Shown: positions 1 to 7,641 of the stretch, one piece after another | Numbering within the stretch: the first letter of the stretch is position 1 | Layout: each line of letters begins with the position of its first letter | Source of the DNA: Miltoncostaeales bacterium | GTDB lineage: Bacteria > Actinomycetota > Thermoleophilia > Miltoncostaeales > Miltoncostaeaceae | Reading direction: 5' to 3' | DNA length: 24,162 nt | NCBI GenBank assembly: GCA_030829765.1 | Contig: JAUROO010000127.1 | Span: 1 to 24,162, forward strand | Program-made: the position numbers and the translations under genes | Notes under the pieces: generated by a model | Database searches by the model: none | What the model saw: the letters and a program-made list of their open reading frames with translations, nothing else | Told to the model about the DNA's origin: nothing

Positions 1-483
1 CAGGTGGGTGTAGCCCGGGACGAGCGTGTCCACGTGCTCACGGGCGCGCGCGATCAGCGCCCGGGTGAGGTCGGCCAGGGACGCCGACTGATCCTCCGCA
101 CGGGTCCTCAACCAGAGCAGCGTGTCGGTGATGACCTGGTCGTTCCGGCTGCGACCGGTGTGCAGCCGCCGGCCGGCATCACCCGTGATCTCGGTGAGAC
201 GCCGCTCCACCGCGGTGTGGATGTCCTCGTCTCCGGCGACGAACCGGAAGGTGCCCGCGGCGAGCTCATCCGCCACCTGTTGGAGACCCGCATCGATGGC
301 CGCCGCGTCGTCAGCGCTGATGATGCCGGTTGCCCCCAGCATGCGGGCGTGCGCACGCGACCCCCGGACATCCTCCTGCCACAGGCGCCGGTCCACGGGC
401 AGCGAGGCGTTCAGTGCATCGAAGGCCTCCGCGGACGACCCCTCGAAGCGCCCGCCCCACAGCCGGCCGCCGTCGGTGCTCAT
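1..483 (-). CDS. argH: Argininosuccinate lyase, N-terminal part (runs off the left edge)
   Basis: ArgH splits argininosuccinate into arginine and fumarate, the last step of arginine synthesis, as a cytoplasmic homotetramer of the fumarase/aspartase superfamily. The visible 161 codons start with ATG at 483 and read without a stop to base 1. The N-terminus has the family's LWGGRFEG block (about residues 8-15). DEDIHTAVERRL is followed by the substrate-binding HTGRSRNDQV block, and the sequence stops inside PGYTHL, just before the usual Gln. Family members are about 460-470 residues, so roughly two thirds of the protein lies outside the window. The ATG overlaps the TGA of the upstream aminotransferase gene (ATGA, 480-483), which points to translational coupling at the end of the leuB-ilvE-cimA-degT operon. 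Identity is clear; only the C-terminal catalytic half cannot be inspected. Confidence 0.97.
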   Translation of the reverse strand, partial: MSTDGGRLWGGRFEGSSAEAFDALNASLPVDRRLWQEDVRGSRAHARMLGATGIISADDAAAIDAGLQQVADELAAGTFRFVAGDEDIHTAVERRLTEITGDAGRRLHTGRSRNDQVITDTLLWLRTRAEDQSASLADLTRALIARAREHVDTLVPGYTHL

Positions 484-1637
484 GCCGCGCCGGCCTCCAT
501 CGGACCGGCGGCCCCGGCCCTCTCGGCCTGGATGGCGCGCTGGAGGACATCGCACACGCGGTCCACCTGCGCCTCGGTCATCTCGCAGAAGAACGGAAGG
601 GCAATGGTGGAGGCGCTGATGGCCTCGGTCACGGGGAGCTCCCCGGGTCGGTGACCGTGCTCGTCCTGATAGTACGGCTGCAGGTGGATGCACGGCAGAT
701 AGGGCTTGGCACTGATGCCCTCCGCCTCAAGGCGCCCGATGATGGCGTCGCGATCCAGGTCCGGCGCAAGCCGGGGCGCATAGACGAACCACGACCGGCG
801 CTGCGGGCCCTCGTACATGGGGGCGACGCCGTCGATGCCGGCCATGCGCTGCTGGTAGAGGCCCGCGATACGGGCGCGGGCGTCCTGCATCCAGTCCAGG
901 CGCTCGATCTGCGCCACGCCGATCGCCGCATGCACGTCCGACAGCCGGTAGTTGAAGCCCAGCCGCGAGTGCACCAGCCACGCTCCGTCGTCGGAGCGCC
1001 CCTGGTTGGTAAGGCTCTTCAGCAGCCGGTACAGGTCTTCGTCGTCGGTGAGGACAACACCGCCCTCCGCGGTGGTGAGCTGCTTGTTGGCGTAGAAGCC
1101 GTACACGGCGGGGTGGCCGAACGTGCCCAGCTTCCGACCGTCGTAGTCGCCGTCGATGGACTGGCAGGCGTCCTCCACGATGCCCAGGCCGTGGCGCTCC
1201 GCGATGCCCCTCAGCGCCGGGATCTCGGCCGGATAGCCGAAGATGTCGACGATGAGGATGGCCTTGGTGCGCGGTGTGATGGCTGCCTCCACCGCCGCGG
1301 GGTCCATGTTGAACGTGGGGGGATCGCCCTCCGCGAACACGGGCGTGGCACCCGTGTAGAGGATGACGTTGGCCGACGCCACGAACGAGAACGATGAGGT
1401 GATCACCTCATCGCCGGGCCCGAGGCCCAGGGCGTGCAGGCAGCAGTGCAGCCCGGCAGTTCCGGACGAGCAGGCGACCGCGTGCCGCGTGCCGATGCGC
1501 TCGGCCCACATCTCCTCGAAGCGGGTGACCGTGGGCCCCAGCGAGAGCTGACGGGACCGCAGCACGCCATCCACCAGTTCCCGCTCGCGGTCGCCGATGA
1601 CCGGCCGCGCGAGGGGGATCGGCTCGTCGGCGCTCAC
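480..1637 (-). CDS. DegT/DnrJ/EryC1/StrS-family PLP aminotransferase
   Basis: This 385-residue fold-type I PLP enzyme belongs to the family that usually aminates nucleotide-linked keto-sugars with glutamate as donor. Seen in the sequence: the phosphate-binding SSGTAGLH block (57-64), the VEDACQS segment with the PLP-ring aspartate (D156), and the Schiff-base lysine K185 in YANKQLTTAEGG. The C-terminal WFVYAPRL and KPYLPCIHLQPYY segments are also typical. The GTG start at 1637 is chosen because it overlaps the cimA stop (GTGA, 1634-1637) and the homologous region begins right after it; an ATG 40 codons further up lies deep inside cimA. The gene sits between cimA and argH with 4-nt overlaps on both sides. 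No sugar-nucleotide genes are nearby, so the substrate is unknown. An amino-acid role is possible from context but is only inference. Confidence 0.9.
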   Translation of the reverse strand: MSADEPIPLARPVIGDRERELVDGVLRSRQLSLGPTVTRFEEMWAERIGTRHAVACSSGTAGLHCCLHALGLGPGDEVITSSFSFVASANVILYTGATPVFAEGDPPTFNMDPAAVEAAITPRTKAILIVDIFGYPAEIPALRGIAERHGLGIVEDACQSIDGDYDGRKLGTFGHPAVYGFYANKQLTTAEGGVVLTDDEDLYRLLKSLTNQGRSDDGAWLVHSRLGFNYRLSDVHAAIGVAQIERLDWMQDARARIAGLYQQRMAGIDGVAPMYEGPQRRSWFVYAPRLAPDLDRDAIIGRLEAEGISAKPYLPCIHLQPYYQDEHGHRPGELPVTEAISASTIALPFFCEMTEAQVDRVCDVLQRAIQAERAGAAGPMEAGAA

Positions 1638-3229
1638 GCCTCCCGCGCCCCGGAGGCGCTGGGCACCCCAGCCCGCCGCACCCCGTAGTCCAGGCTGTCC
1701 ACCAGTGCATCCCACGAGGCCGCGATGACGTTCTGGTTCACGCCCATCGTGGACCACGTGGAGGCTCCATCGGTCGAATCGATCAGCACGCGGGTCGTGG
1801 CGTCGGTGCCATGGCCTTCGTCGAGGATCCTCACCTTGAAGTTGACGAGCGAGATCGCGTCGAGTTCAGGCACGCGACCGGCGAGCGCCCGCCGCAGGGC
1901 CTTGTCGAGCGCGTTGACAGGTCCGTTGCCCTCGGCCGTGGCGACCAGCCGCTCGCCGCCGTGGTGCACGCGCACCGTGGCCTCGGTGATGACGTGCCCG
2001 GTCTCGTCGCGCTCGGTGATCACGCGGAAGGACTCGAGCGCGAACACCGGCTCGTGCACCCCCGCCTCGCGCTCGAGCAGGATGGTGAACGACGCATCGG
2101 CCACCTCGAAGTGGTACCCCTCGTGCTCGAGTTCCTTGATGCGGGCGAGGATGCGCGGCGCCAGATCCGCGTCGGCCTCCACGTCGATACCCGCCTCGCG
2201 CGCGCGCTCCAGCACCACGTGGCGACCCGACAACTCGCTGACCTTCATGCCGCGCTCGTTGCCGACGAGCGATGGATCGATGTGCTCGAACGTGCGGGGG
2301 TCGGACACCATCCCGGCCACGTGCATGCCGCCCTTGTGGGCGAATGCATTTGCGCCCACGTACGGCGCCCAGGCGTCCGGCGGCAGGTTGGCCGTCTCCG
2401 CAGCCCAGTGCGAGAGCCGCGTGAGCTCCTCCAGGCCGCCGGGCCGCAGCACCTCGAAGCCCATCTTCAGCGCAAGCGATGGCGCGATGGAGATGAGGTT
2501 GGCGTTGCCGCACCGCTCGCCCCAGCCGTTGATGGTGCCCTGCACCTGCCGCGCCCCCTGCTGCACCGCCGCCAGGGAGTTGGCCACCGCGCACTCGGCA
2601 TCGTTGTGGGTATGGATGCCCACGCGCGCGTCCGGCAGCGCGGCCACCACCTCGCCCGTGATGCGCTCGACCTCCATCGGCAGCGTGGCGCCGTTGGTGT
2701 CACACAGGATCACCCATGTGGCGCCATTGGCGTGCGCCGCACGAAGGCACTCGATCGCGTAGTCGGGGTGCTCGCGGTATGCATCGAAGAAGTGCTCGGC
2801 GTCGTAGAAGACGTCCTTGCCCTGCGACAGCAGGAACGCCACGGACTCGCCGATCATCGCGAGGTTCTCCTCGCGTGAGACCTTCGTCACCTTCTGCAGG
2901 TGGAGGTCCCAGGTCTTGCCCACGATCGTGGAGACCGGCGCGAAGCAGTCCACCATGATCCGCAGCCCGGGGTCATCCGATGCCGCAGTGCCACGCCGAC
3001 GGGTCATCCCGAATGCCGCAACCCGGGTGCCGCCCAGGTCCTCGCGCTCGAGGAGGTCGAACAGCTCGGAGTCCTTCGGGTTGGACGACGGGAAGCCCGC
3101 CTCGATCACGTCCACGCCCACGTCGGCCAGGCGCAGGGCCACCTGCAGCTGTTCGCCCACCGACAGGCTCATCCCCTCGCGCTGCATGCCATCGCGAAGG
3201 GTGGTGTCGTAGAGGTCGATCCGCTCCAT
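1634..3229 (-). CDS. cimA: Citramalate synthase
   Basis: CimA condenses pyruvate with acetyl-CoA to (R)-citramalate, the entry to the threonine-independent isoleucine pathway. The 531-residue product has the DRE-TIM metallolyase barrel: YDTTLRDGMQREG at 7-19 (catalytic R12, metal ligand D13), the metal-binding HTHND at 206-210, and GTINGWGERCGNANL at 231-245. The last block is typical of the citramalate branch; leucine-type enzymes read NGIGERAGNA at this place. A LeuA-type C-terminal allosteric domain follows from about residue 380, which would sense isoleucine in known relatives. The length fits the family (about 520-530). The ATG at 3229 shares one base with the ilvE stop (TGATG). Homocitrate synthase is unlikely, because no lysine genes are nearby and the GWGERCGNAN block fits CimA better. 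Confidence 0.93.
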   Translation of the reverse strand: MERIDLYDTTLRDGMQREGMSLSVGEQLQVALRLADVGVDVIEAGFPSSNPKDSELFDLLEREDLGGTRVAAFGMTRRRGTAASDDPGLRIMVDCFAPVSTIVGKTWDLHLQKVTKVSREENLAMIGESVAFLLSQGKDVFYDAEHFFDAYREHPDYAIECLRAAHANGATWVILCDTNGATLPMEVERITGEVVAALPDARVGIHTHNDAECAVANSLAAVQQGARQVQGTINGWGERCGNANLISIAPSLALKMGFEVLRPGGLEELTRLSHWAAETANLPPDAWAPYVGANAFAHKGGMHVAGMVSDPRTFEHIDPSLVGNERGMKVSELSGRHVVLERAREAGIDVEADADLAPRILARIKELEHEGYHFEVADASFTILLEREAGVHEPVFALESFRVITERDETGHVITEATVRVHHGGERLVATAEGNGPVNALDKALRRALAGRVPELDAISLVNFKVRILDEGHGTDATTRVLIDSTDGASTWSTMGVNQNVIAASWDALVDSLDYGVRRAGVPSASGAREA

Positions 3230-4158
3230 CAGCCCGCCGGCGCCGGGGCCGTGACGTAGTCGAGCCACTGCGACCAACGCGGGTCGCGCCCGTGCACGGC
3301 GTCCTCGAACACCTCCTGCAGGCGACGCGTGATGGGTCCAGGGGGGCCGATCACGTGATCGTCCACCGACCGGATGGGGCACACCTCGGCAGCGGTGCCG
3401 GTCATGAAGACCTCATCCGCGTTGTAGAGCTCCGACCGGGCCAGGTCGCGCTCCACCACGTCGTATCCCTCGGCGCGGGCAATCTCCATGATGGAGTTCC
3501 GCGTGATGCCCTCAAGGATGGCCGCCGACAGCGGCGGCGTGCTGATGAGCCCGTCCTTCACGACGAAGATGTTCTCGCCGGAGCCGTCGGCCACCATGCC
3601 CTGCTCGTTCAGCAGGATCGCCTCGGCGTAGCCGGCCTTGTGGGTCTCGATCTTGGCCAGGATCGAATTGAGGTACTGGCCACCCGCCTTGGCCGTCGCC
3701 GGAATGGTGTTGTTCCCGATGCGGCGCCACGACGACACCTTGGTGTCGATGCCGTTGCGAAGCCCGTCCTCGCCCAGGTAGGCGCCCCACACCCAGGCGG
3801 CGATGCTCACATCGACGGGCGCCTCCAGCGGATGCAGTCCCATCACGCCGTAGCCCCGCAGGACAATGGGGCGGATGTAGCAGGCACCCAGGCCGTTGGA
3901 CGAGATGACGCCGTGCACCCCCTGGCGCATCTCCTCGCGCGGGAACGGGACCTCCATGAAGTACTGGGCTGCCGACCGCTCCAGGCGGGCCAGGTGGTCG
4001 TCCAGGCGGAAGACCGCCACTCCACCCTCGGCGTCATACGCGCGGATGCCCTCGAAGACGGACGAGCCGTAGTGCAGCCCATGGGACAGCACGTGGACCT
4101 TGGCATCGTGCCAGTCCACGAGCGATCCGTTCATCCAGATCTTCTCGGCTTCCTGCAT
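3229..4158 (-). CDS. ilvE: Branched-chain amino acid aminotransferase
   Basis: IlvE transfers the amino group between glutamate and the 2-keto acids of leucine, isoleucine and valine, the final step of all three pathways. The 309-residue product is a fold-type IV PLP enzyme. Near the N-terminus WMNG, then LSHGLHYGSSVFEGIRAY (24-41) are diagnostic. The catalytic lysine is K157 in TIPATAKAGGQYLNS, and DGSGENIF (191-198) carries the PLP-contacting glutamate E195. The ATG at 4158 has a purine-rich GGGAAGGG (4168-4175) 9 nt upstream and begins the conserved domain; the longer frame upstream has no similarity. It is followed immediately by cimA and preceded by leuB across a 56-nt gap that contains a small hairpin. 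D-amino-acid aminotransferase and ADC lyase belong to the same fold, but the length and motifs match IlvE. Confidence 0.95.
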   Translation of the reverse strand: MQEAEKIWMNGSLVDWHDAKVHVLSHGLHYGSSVFEGIRAYDAEGGVAVFRLDDHLARLERSAAQYFMEVPFPREEMRQGVHGVISSNGLGACYIRPIVLRGYGVMGLHPLEAPVDVSIAAWVWGAYLGEDGLRNGIDTKVSSWRRIGNNTIPATAKAGGQYLNSILAKIETHKAGYAEAILLNEQGMVADGSGENIFVVKDGLISTPPLSAAILEGITRNSIMEIARAEGYDVVERDLARSELYNADEVFMTGTAAEVCPIRSVDDHVIGPPGPITRRLQEVFEDAVHGRDPRWSQWLDYVTAPAPAG

Positions 4159-4187
4159 ACGTGGGTGCCCTTCCCGGTCGGAACAGG

Positions 4188-4203
4188 CGCCGGGTGCCCG
4201 GCG
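4188..4203 (-). terminator. Small GC hairpin in the leuB-ilvE gap
   Basis: CGCCGGG (4188-4194) and CCCGGCG (4197-4203) are perfect inverted copies two bases apart, so the real stem is probably six pairs with a four-base loop. It lies between the leuB stop (4215) and the ilvE start (4158). No T-run follows. It could cause partial termination or stabilise an mRNA end inside the operon; either role is inference. Confidence 0.35.
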
Positions 4204-4214
4204 TCCGGGGGAGT

Positions 4215-5267
4215 CTAGCCCGCGGCGGACATCAGCAACTCGCCCATTTCGTGCGTGGAGCACGTGCCGCCGAGGTCGCGGGTGCTGTGGCCCATGCCCA
4301 GGACCTCATCGACCGCGCGCTCGATGGCCGATGCCGCGTGCGGGGCGTCCAGCGAGTAGCGCAGCATCATGGCCGCCGAGAGACAGGTCGCGATGGGATT
4401 GGCGATGCCCATGTCGGCGATATCCGGCGCGGAGCCGTGCACCGGCTCGTACAGGCCCGGCCCGTGCCCGCCCAGGCTGGCCGACGGCAGCAGCCCGATG
4501 GAGCCGGAGATCATCGCCGCCTCATCGGACAGGATGTCGCCGAACATGTTCTCGGTGACGATCACGTCGAAGTCGGCAGGGCGGCTGACCAGCTGCATGG
4601 CGGCGTTGTCCACCAGCATGTGCTCCAACTCCACGTCAGGGTGCTCCTCGGCCACGCGCATCACCTCGTCCCGCCACAAGCGCGAACTCTCGAGCACGTT
4701 GGCCTTGTCCACTGAGGTCACCTTGCCGCGACGGGTGAGGGCCGACTCGAATGCCACCTCGGCCACGCGGCGGATCTCCTCGCGGCTGTACGTGCAGGTG
4801 TCGAACGCACTGTCGCCCTGACGCCCGCTCTCACCGAAGTAGATGCCACCGGTCAGCTCCCGCACCACCAGCAGATCGGTGCCCTCGATGCGCTCGGTGC
4901 GCAGGGGGCTGCTCTCGTAGAGGGACGGGGTGGGCTTGACCGGGCGCAGGTTGGCGAACAGGCCGAGTCCCGCACGCAGCGCGAGCAGCGCCTGCTCGGG
5001 CCGGGGGTCATCCGGGTTCGTGGTGTCCCACTTCGGCCCTCCGACCGCACCCAGCAGCACGGCGTTCGATGCGCGGCAGGCCTCCATCACGCCATCCGGG
5101 AGCGGCGTGCCGTAGGTGTCGATGGCGCACCCGCCCACCGCGTGCGACTCCCACTCCACCTGCATGTCGTCCATCGGGGCGACGTGGTCCACGAGGCGCC
5201 GGGCCTCGCTGATCACCTCCGGGCCGATCCCGTCACCGGGCAGCAGCACCACCTTGACCTCGCGCAT
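4215..5267 (-). CDS. leuB: 3-isopropylmalate dehydrogenase
   Basis: LeuB oxidises and decarboxylates 3-isopropylmalate to 2-ketoisocaproate with NAD. In citramalate-pathway organisms it also acts on 3-methylmalate for isoleucine. The 350-residue product has LLPGDGIGPEV (8-18), the RELTGGIYFGE signature (136-146), K188 in VDKANVL, D220-N221, and the metal-binding ENMFGDILSDEAA (239-251, D244 and D248). EPVHGSAPDI (274-283) precedes the NAD site. The length is normal for the family. The ATG at 5267 has GGAGGG (5271-5276) very close upstream, and no other start fits the conserved N-terminus. It heads the leuB-ilvE-cimA-degT-argH run. Because a sulfatase gene on the other strand separates it from leuACD, it must have its own promoter in 5268-5419. 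Confidence 0.97.
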   Translation of the reverse strand: MREVKVVLLPGDGIGPEVISEARRLVDHVAPMDDMQVEWESHAVGGCAIDTYGTPLPDGVMEACRASNAVLLGAVGGPKWDTTNPDDPRPEQALLALRAGLGLFANLRPVKPTPSLYESSPLRTERIEGTDLLVVRELTGGIYFGESGRQGDSAFDTCTYSREEIRRVAEVAFESALTRRGKVTSVDKANVLESSRLWRDEVMRVAEEHPDVELEHMLVDNAAMQLVSRPADFDVIVTENMFGDILSDEAAMISGSIGLLPSASLGGHGPGLYEPVHGSAPDIADMGIANPIATCLSAAMMLRYSLDAPHAASAIERAVDEVLGMGHSTRDLGGTCSTHEMGELLMSAAG

Positions 5268-5297
5268 CGTCCCTCCGCGTCGACATGGACGCGGGGC

Positions 5298-5303
5298 AAC
5301 CTA
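5298..5303 (-). promoter_or_regulatory. Possible -10 box for leuB
   Basis: TAGGTT on the minus strand fits the actinobacterial TANNNT -10 pattern. It would start the message about 24 nt before the leuB ATG, leaving room for the GGAGGG ribosome site. No convincing -35 hexamer is visible 16-18 nt upstream, so this is a weak call. The leuB operon needs a promoter somewhere in this gap because the upstream neighbour is on the other strand. Confidence 0.3.
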
Positions 5304-5331
5304 CCACCGGCAGGGCGGGCCGCGGGGCATG

Positions 5332-5403
5332 GGGGAATCCCCATCAAATCCGGGCCGGGGCGTGACATGCCGGGATGCCCGTCGTACGGTGGGTGGGGAA
5401 TCC
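5332..5403. repeat. Two direct copies of GGGGAATCC flanking the sulfatase promoter
   Basis: GGGGAATCC occurs at 5332-5340, where it extends to the near-perfect palindrome GGGGAATCCCC ending at 5342, and again at 5395-5403. The copies are 63 bp apart, about six helical turns. They bracket the predicted sulfatase -35 and -10, the second copy overlapping the expected transcription start. This is how a regulator operator pair would look, but no regulator is encoded nearby and the motif was not matched to a known family. Confidence 0.35.
5362..5390 (+). promoter_or_regulatory. Predicted housekeeping-type promoter of the sulfatase gene
   Basis: GTGACA (5362-5367) and TACGGT (5385-5390) are separated by exactly 17 nt and match TTGACA and TANNNT well. 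The start of transcription would lie near 5397. That gives a short leader of about 20 nt carrying GAAAGG (5408-5413) 6 nt before the sulfatase ATG at 5420. Confidence 0.45.
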
Positions 5404-5419
5404 TGACGAAAGGTTCCCT

Positions 5420-6976
5420 ATGTCCTCCCGCCGATCTGCCGGAATCGCCGGTGCGCTGCTGGCATCGGTTGGCGTCGGTGCGCCCGCGATCGCGCTGGGT
5501 GCCCCCGACGAACGCCCGAACGTGCTGGTGGTCCAGACCGACGACCAGACGCTGGCCGATCTCGACGTGATGCCCAACGTACGCTCGCTGATCACCGCGC
5601 AGGGCGCCAAGTTCACCTCGGCGGTGACCCCGTTTGCCATCTGCTGCCCGTCACGCGCGGCGATGATGACGGGGGCCTACCCGCACAACAACGGCGTGAG
5701 CGCGAACTTCCCGCCGGACGGCGGATTCGTGCCGTGGGAGAAGCAGGCGAAGTCATCCGTCGGCTCCTGGCTGAAGGACGCCGGATACCACACCGTCCAC
5801 ATCGGCAAGTACATCAACGGCTATGGGTGGTTCAACAAGCCGGCGCCGACGCCCACTGGCTGGTCGGAGTGGTACGGAACGGCCGACCCGTCCACGTACC
5901 AGATGTACGGGTACCGGGTGAACCACGACGGCGGGCAGACACGCTTCGGCGTGTTCCAGGTGGAGAACCCGAAGAAGTACCAGGCAACGGTCTTCACCAA
6001 CATCGCGCAGGGGGTGCTGCGCCGCGAGGCCGCGCGGCCGGGGCCGTTCTACATGCAGGTGGCGTACCTGGCACCGCACGTGGAGACGATCCCCCTCCGG
6101 AAGACCATCAATCCGCGCGATGTGGACATGGACGACACCAGCCAGTCGTCGGCCATCCAGAGCATCCCGCCACGCCCGCACCCCATCGACCGGAACAAGA
6201 TCCCGAACCTGCCGCTCGACACCATGGCCTCACCCAACTTCAACGAGGCGGACAACAGCGACAAGGGCACCTACGTCGCCAGCCTGCCGAAGATGACACG
6301 CGAGGACATCCAGGACCTCATCGAGGACAACCGCCAGCGAAAGCGCTCGCTGATGTCGGTGGACCGCGGCATTGCACGGCTGATCGCCACCCTGAAGGCC
6401 ACCGGGCAGCTGGACAACACGGTCATCATGTTCATGGGTGACAACGGCTACATGCTGGGCCAGCACCGCATCAAGAAGGGAAAATACTTCCCGTATGAGC
6501 CATCGCTTCGCATCCCGCTGATCGTCCGCGGCCCCGGGGTCACGCCCGGCACGGTGAACTCGTCGCTGGTCTCACTGATCGACGTGACGCCCACCGTGCT
6601 CGACTTCGCGGGGGTCGCGCCCACGGGTCGCGCACCCGACGGCGTGTCACTGAAGCCCGTGCTCACGGGCCAGTCCCCGGCACCCGCCCGCACCATGCTG
6701 CTGGAGAGCGGACCGCAGCAGGCACCCAACGGGGACACCCTGCCGCTGTTCGACGGCGTGCGCACTCCCCACTGGTCGTGGTGGCGCTACGAGGATGGCA
6801 GCGAGGAGCTGTACGACCTCGTCAACGATCGGTTCCAGCTCAACTCGCGCGCATCCGACCCGGCATACCGACGCACCCGGGCCGCCCTCATCCGTGAGTG
6901 GCAGCGCCTGAAGGACTGCTCCGGCGCCGAGTGCCAGGTCCGCACCACGCGCATCCCGCGCCCGGCGCGGGGCTGA
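5420..6976 (+). CDS. Sulfatase (formylglycine-dependent), probably exported
   Basis: This is a 518-residue type I sulfatase, which hydrolyses sulfate esters with a formylglycine made from cysteine. The maturation motif is CCPSRAAMMTG at 75-85, with C75 as the residue converted by a formylglycine-generating enzyme (not in the window). D41-D42 in VQTDDQT and the later FMGDNGYMLGQHR supply metal ligands, and HIGKYINGYG (127-136) has the active-site lysine K130. The KYINGYG plus PTGWSEWYG region resembles N-acetylglucosamine-6-sulfatase relatives, but the substrate is not established. Residues 1-28 have two arginines, a hydrophobic Ala/Gly/Val stretch and an ALGAP end, like a signal peptide. The ATG at 5420 is preferred over an upstream in-frame start because it has GAAAGG and begins the signal peptide. 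It is the only plus-strand gene inside the leucine cluster and lies between leuD and leuB. Confidence 0.93.
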   Translation: MSSRRSAGIAGALLASVGVGAPAIALGAPDERPNVLVVQTDDQTLADLDVMPNVRSLITAQGAKFTSAVTPFAICCPSRAAMMTGAYPHNNGVSANFPPDGGFVPWEKQAKSSVGSWLKDAGYHTVHIGKYINGYGWFNKPAPTPTGWSEWYGTADPSTYQMYGYRVNHDGGQTRFGVFQVENPKKYQATVFTNIAQGVLRREAARPGPFYMQVAYLAPHVETIPLRKTINPRDVDMDDTSQSSAIQSIPPRPHPIDRNKIPNLPLDTMASPNFNEADNSDKGTYVASLPKMTREDIQDLIEDNRQRKRSLMSVDRGIARLIATLKATGQLDNTVIMFMGDNGYMLGQHRIKKGKYFPYEPSLRIPLIVRGPGVTPGTVNSSLVSLIDVTPTVLDFAGVAPTGRAPDGVSLKPVLTGQSPAPARTMLLESGPQQAPNGDTLPLFDGVRTPHWSWWRYEDGSEELYDLVNDRFQLNSRASDPAYRRTRAALIREWQRLKDCSGAECQVRTTRIPRPARG

Positions 6977-6986
6977 CAGCGTGCTG

Positions 6987-7023
6987 CCGCCCCGCGCCGG
7001 ACCATGCGTCCGGCGCGGGGCGG
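6987..7023. terminator. 15-bp perfect GC hairpin between convergent sulfatase and leuD
   Basis: CCGCCCCGCGCCGGA (6987-7001) and its exact reverse complement (7009-7023) flank a 7-nt loop. It fills most of the 51-bp gap between the sulfatase stop (6976) and the leuD stop (7028). The symmetry suits a bidirectional terminator for the two converging transcripts. It lacks a T-run on either side, as is common in high-GC bacteria. Confidence 0.75.
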
Positions 7024-7027
7024 GGCG

Positions 7028-7627
7028 CTACAGCAGGATGGTGGTGACCGGGCCCTCGCGCTCGCGATCGGCCTCGTAGGCATCGATCACCTCGGAGCGA
7101 CGCAGGGTCAGCCCGATGTCGTCCCATCCGTTCAGAAGGCGGTCGCGCACCGAGTCCTCGATGTGGAACTCCACGGTACGTCCGTCGGGCAGGGCCACCG
7201 CGCACTCCTCGAGGTCGACGGTCATCTCAATGCCCGGCTGGTCGAGCGCCTCACGCATGATCGTGCGGACGTCATCCTCCGGCAGGACCACGGGAAGCAT
7301 GCCGATCTTCGTGCAGTTGGTGCGGAAGATGTCGGCGAACGACGAGGCGATGACGACATCGAATCCGAAGTCCTGGATGGCCCATGGGGCGTGCTCGCGC
7401 GAGGACCCGCACCCGAAGTTGCGCCCGGCCACGAGGATGCGCGCCCCGGCGTACTCCGGACGGTCGAGCAGGTAGAAGTCCTCCTCGCGCCAGTCGAAGA
7501 ACAGGAACTCGCCGAAGCCGGTGCGCTCGATGCGCTTGAGGAACTGCTTCGGGATGATCTGGTCGGTATCCACGTCCGCCCGGTCCATCGGGGCGACCTT
7601 CGACTTCACGATGGTGATGGGTTCCAT
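7028..7627 (-). CDS. leuD: 3-isopropylmalate dehydratase small subunit
   Basis: LeuD supplies the swivelling substrate-recognition domain of isopropylmalate isomerase, which pairs with LeuC to convert 2- to 3-isopropylmalate. In citramalate organisms it also acts on citramalate. The 199-residue product has VDTDQIIPKQFLK (19-31) and the signature AGRNFGCGSSREHAPWA (67-83), and its length is typical. The ATG at 7627 has a strong GGGGAGG site overlapping the end of leuC, and the leuC stop lies 14 nt upstream, so the two subunits are clearly co-translated in an operon. A longer upstream reading in the same frame is the shadow of leuC. It is the last gene of the leader-leuA-leuC-leuD unit and ends at a shared hairpin terminator. 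Confidence 0.97.
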   Translation of the reverse strand: MEPITIVKSKVAPMDRADVDTDQIIPKQFLKRIERTGFGEFLFFDWREEDFYLLDRPEYAGARILVAGRNFGCGSSREHAPWAIQDFGFDVVIASSFADIFRTNCTKIGMLPVVLPEDDVRTIMREALDQPGIEMTVDLEECAVALPDGRTVEFHIEDSVRDRLLNGWDDIGLTLRRSEVIDAYEADREREGPVTTILL

Positions 7628-7641
7628 GTCGGCGACCTCCC

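Noticed and set aside
5268..5300. A second leader peptide before leuB, from an ATG near 5286
   Set aside because: The frame is out of phase with leuB and codes Arg- and Gly-rich residues without a leucine run, so it shows no sign of attenuation.
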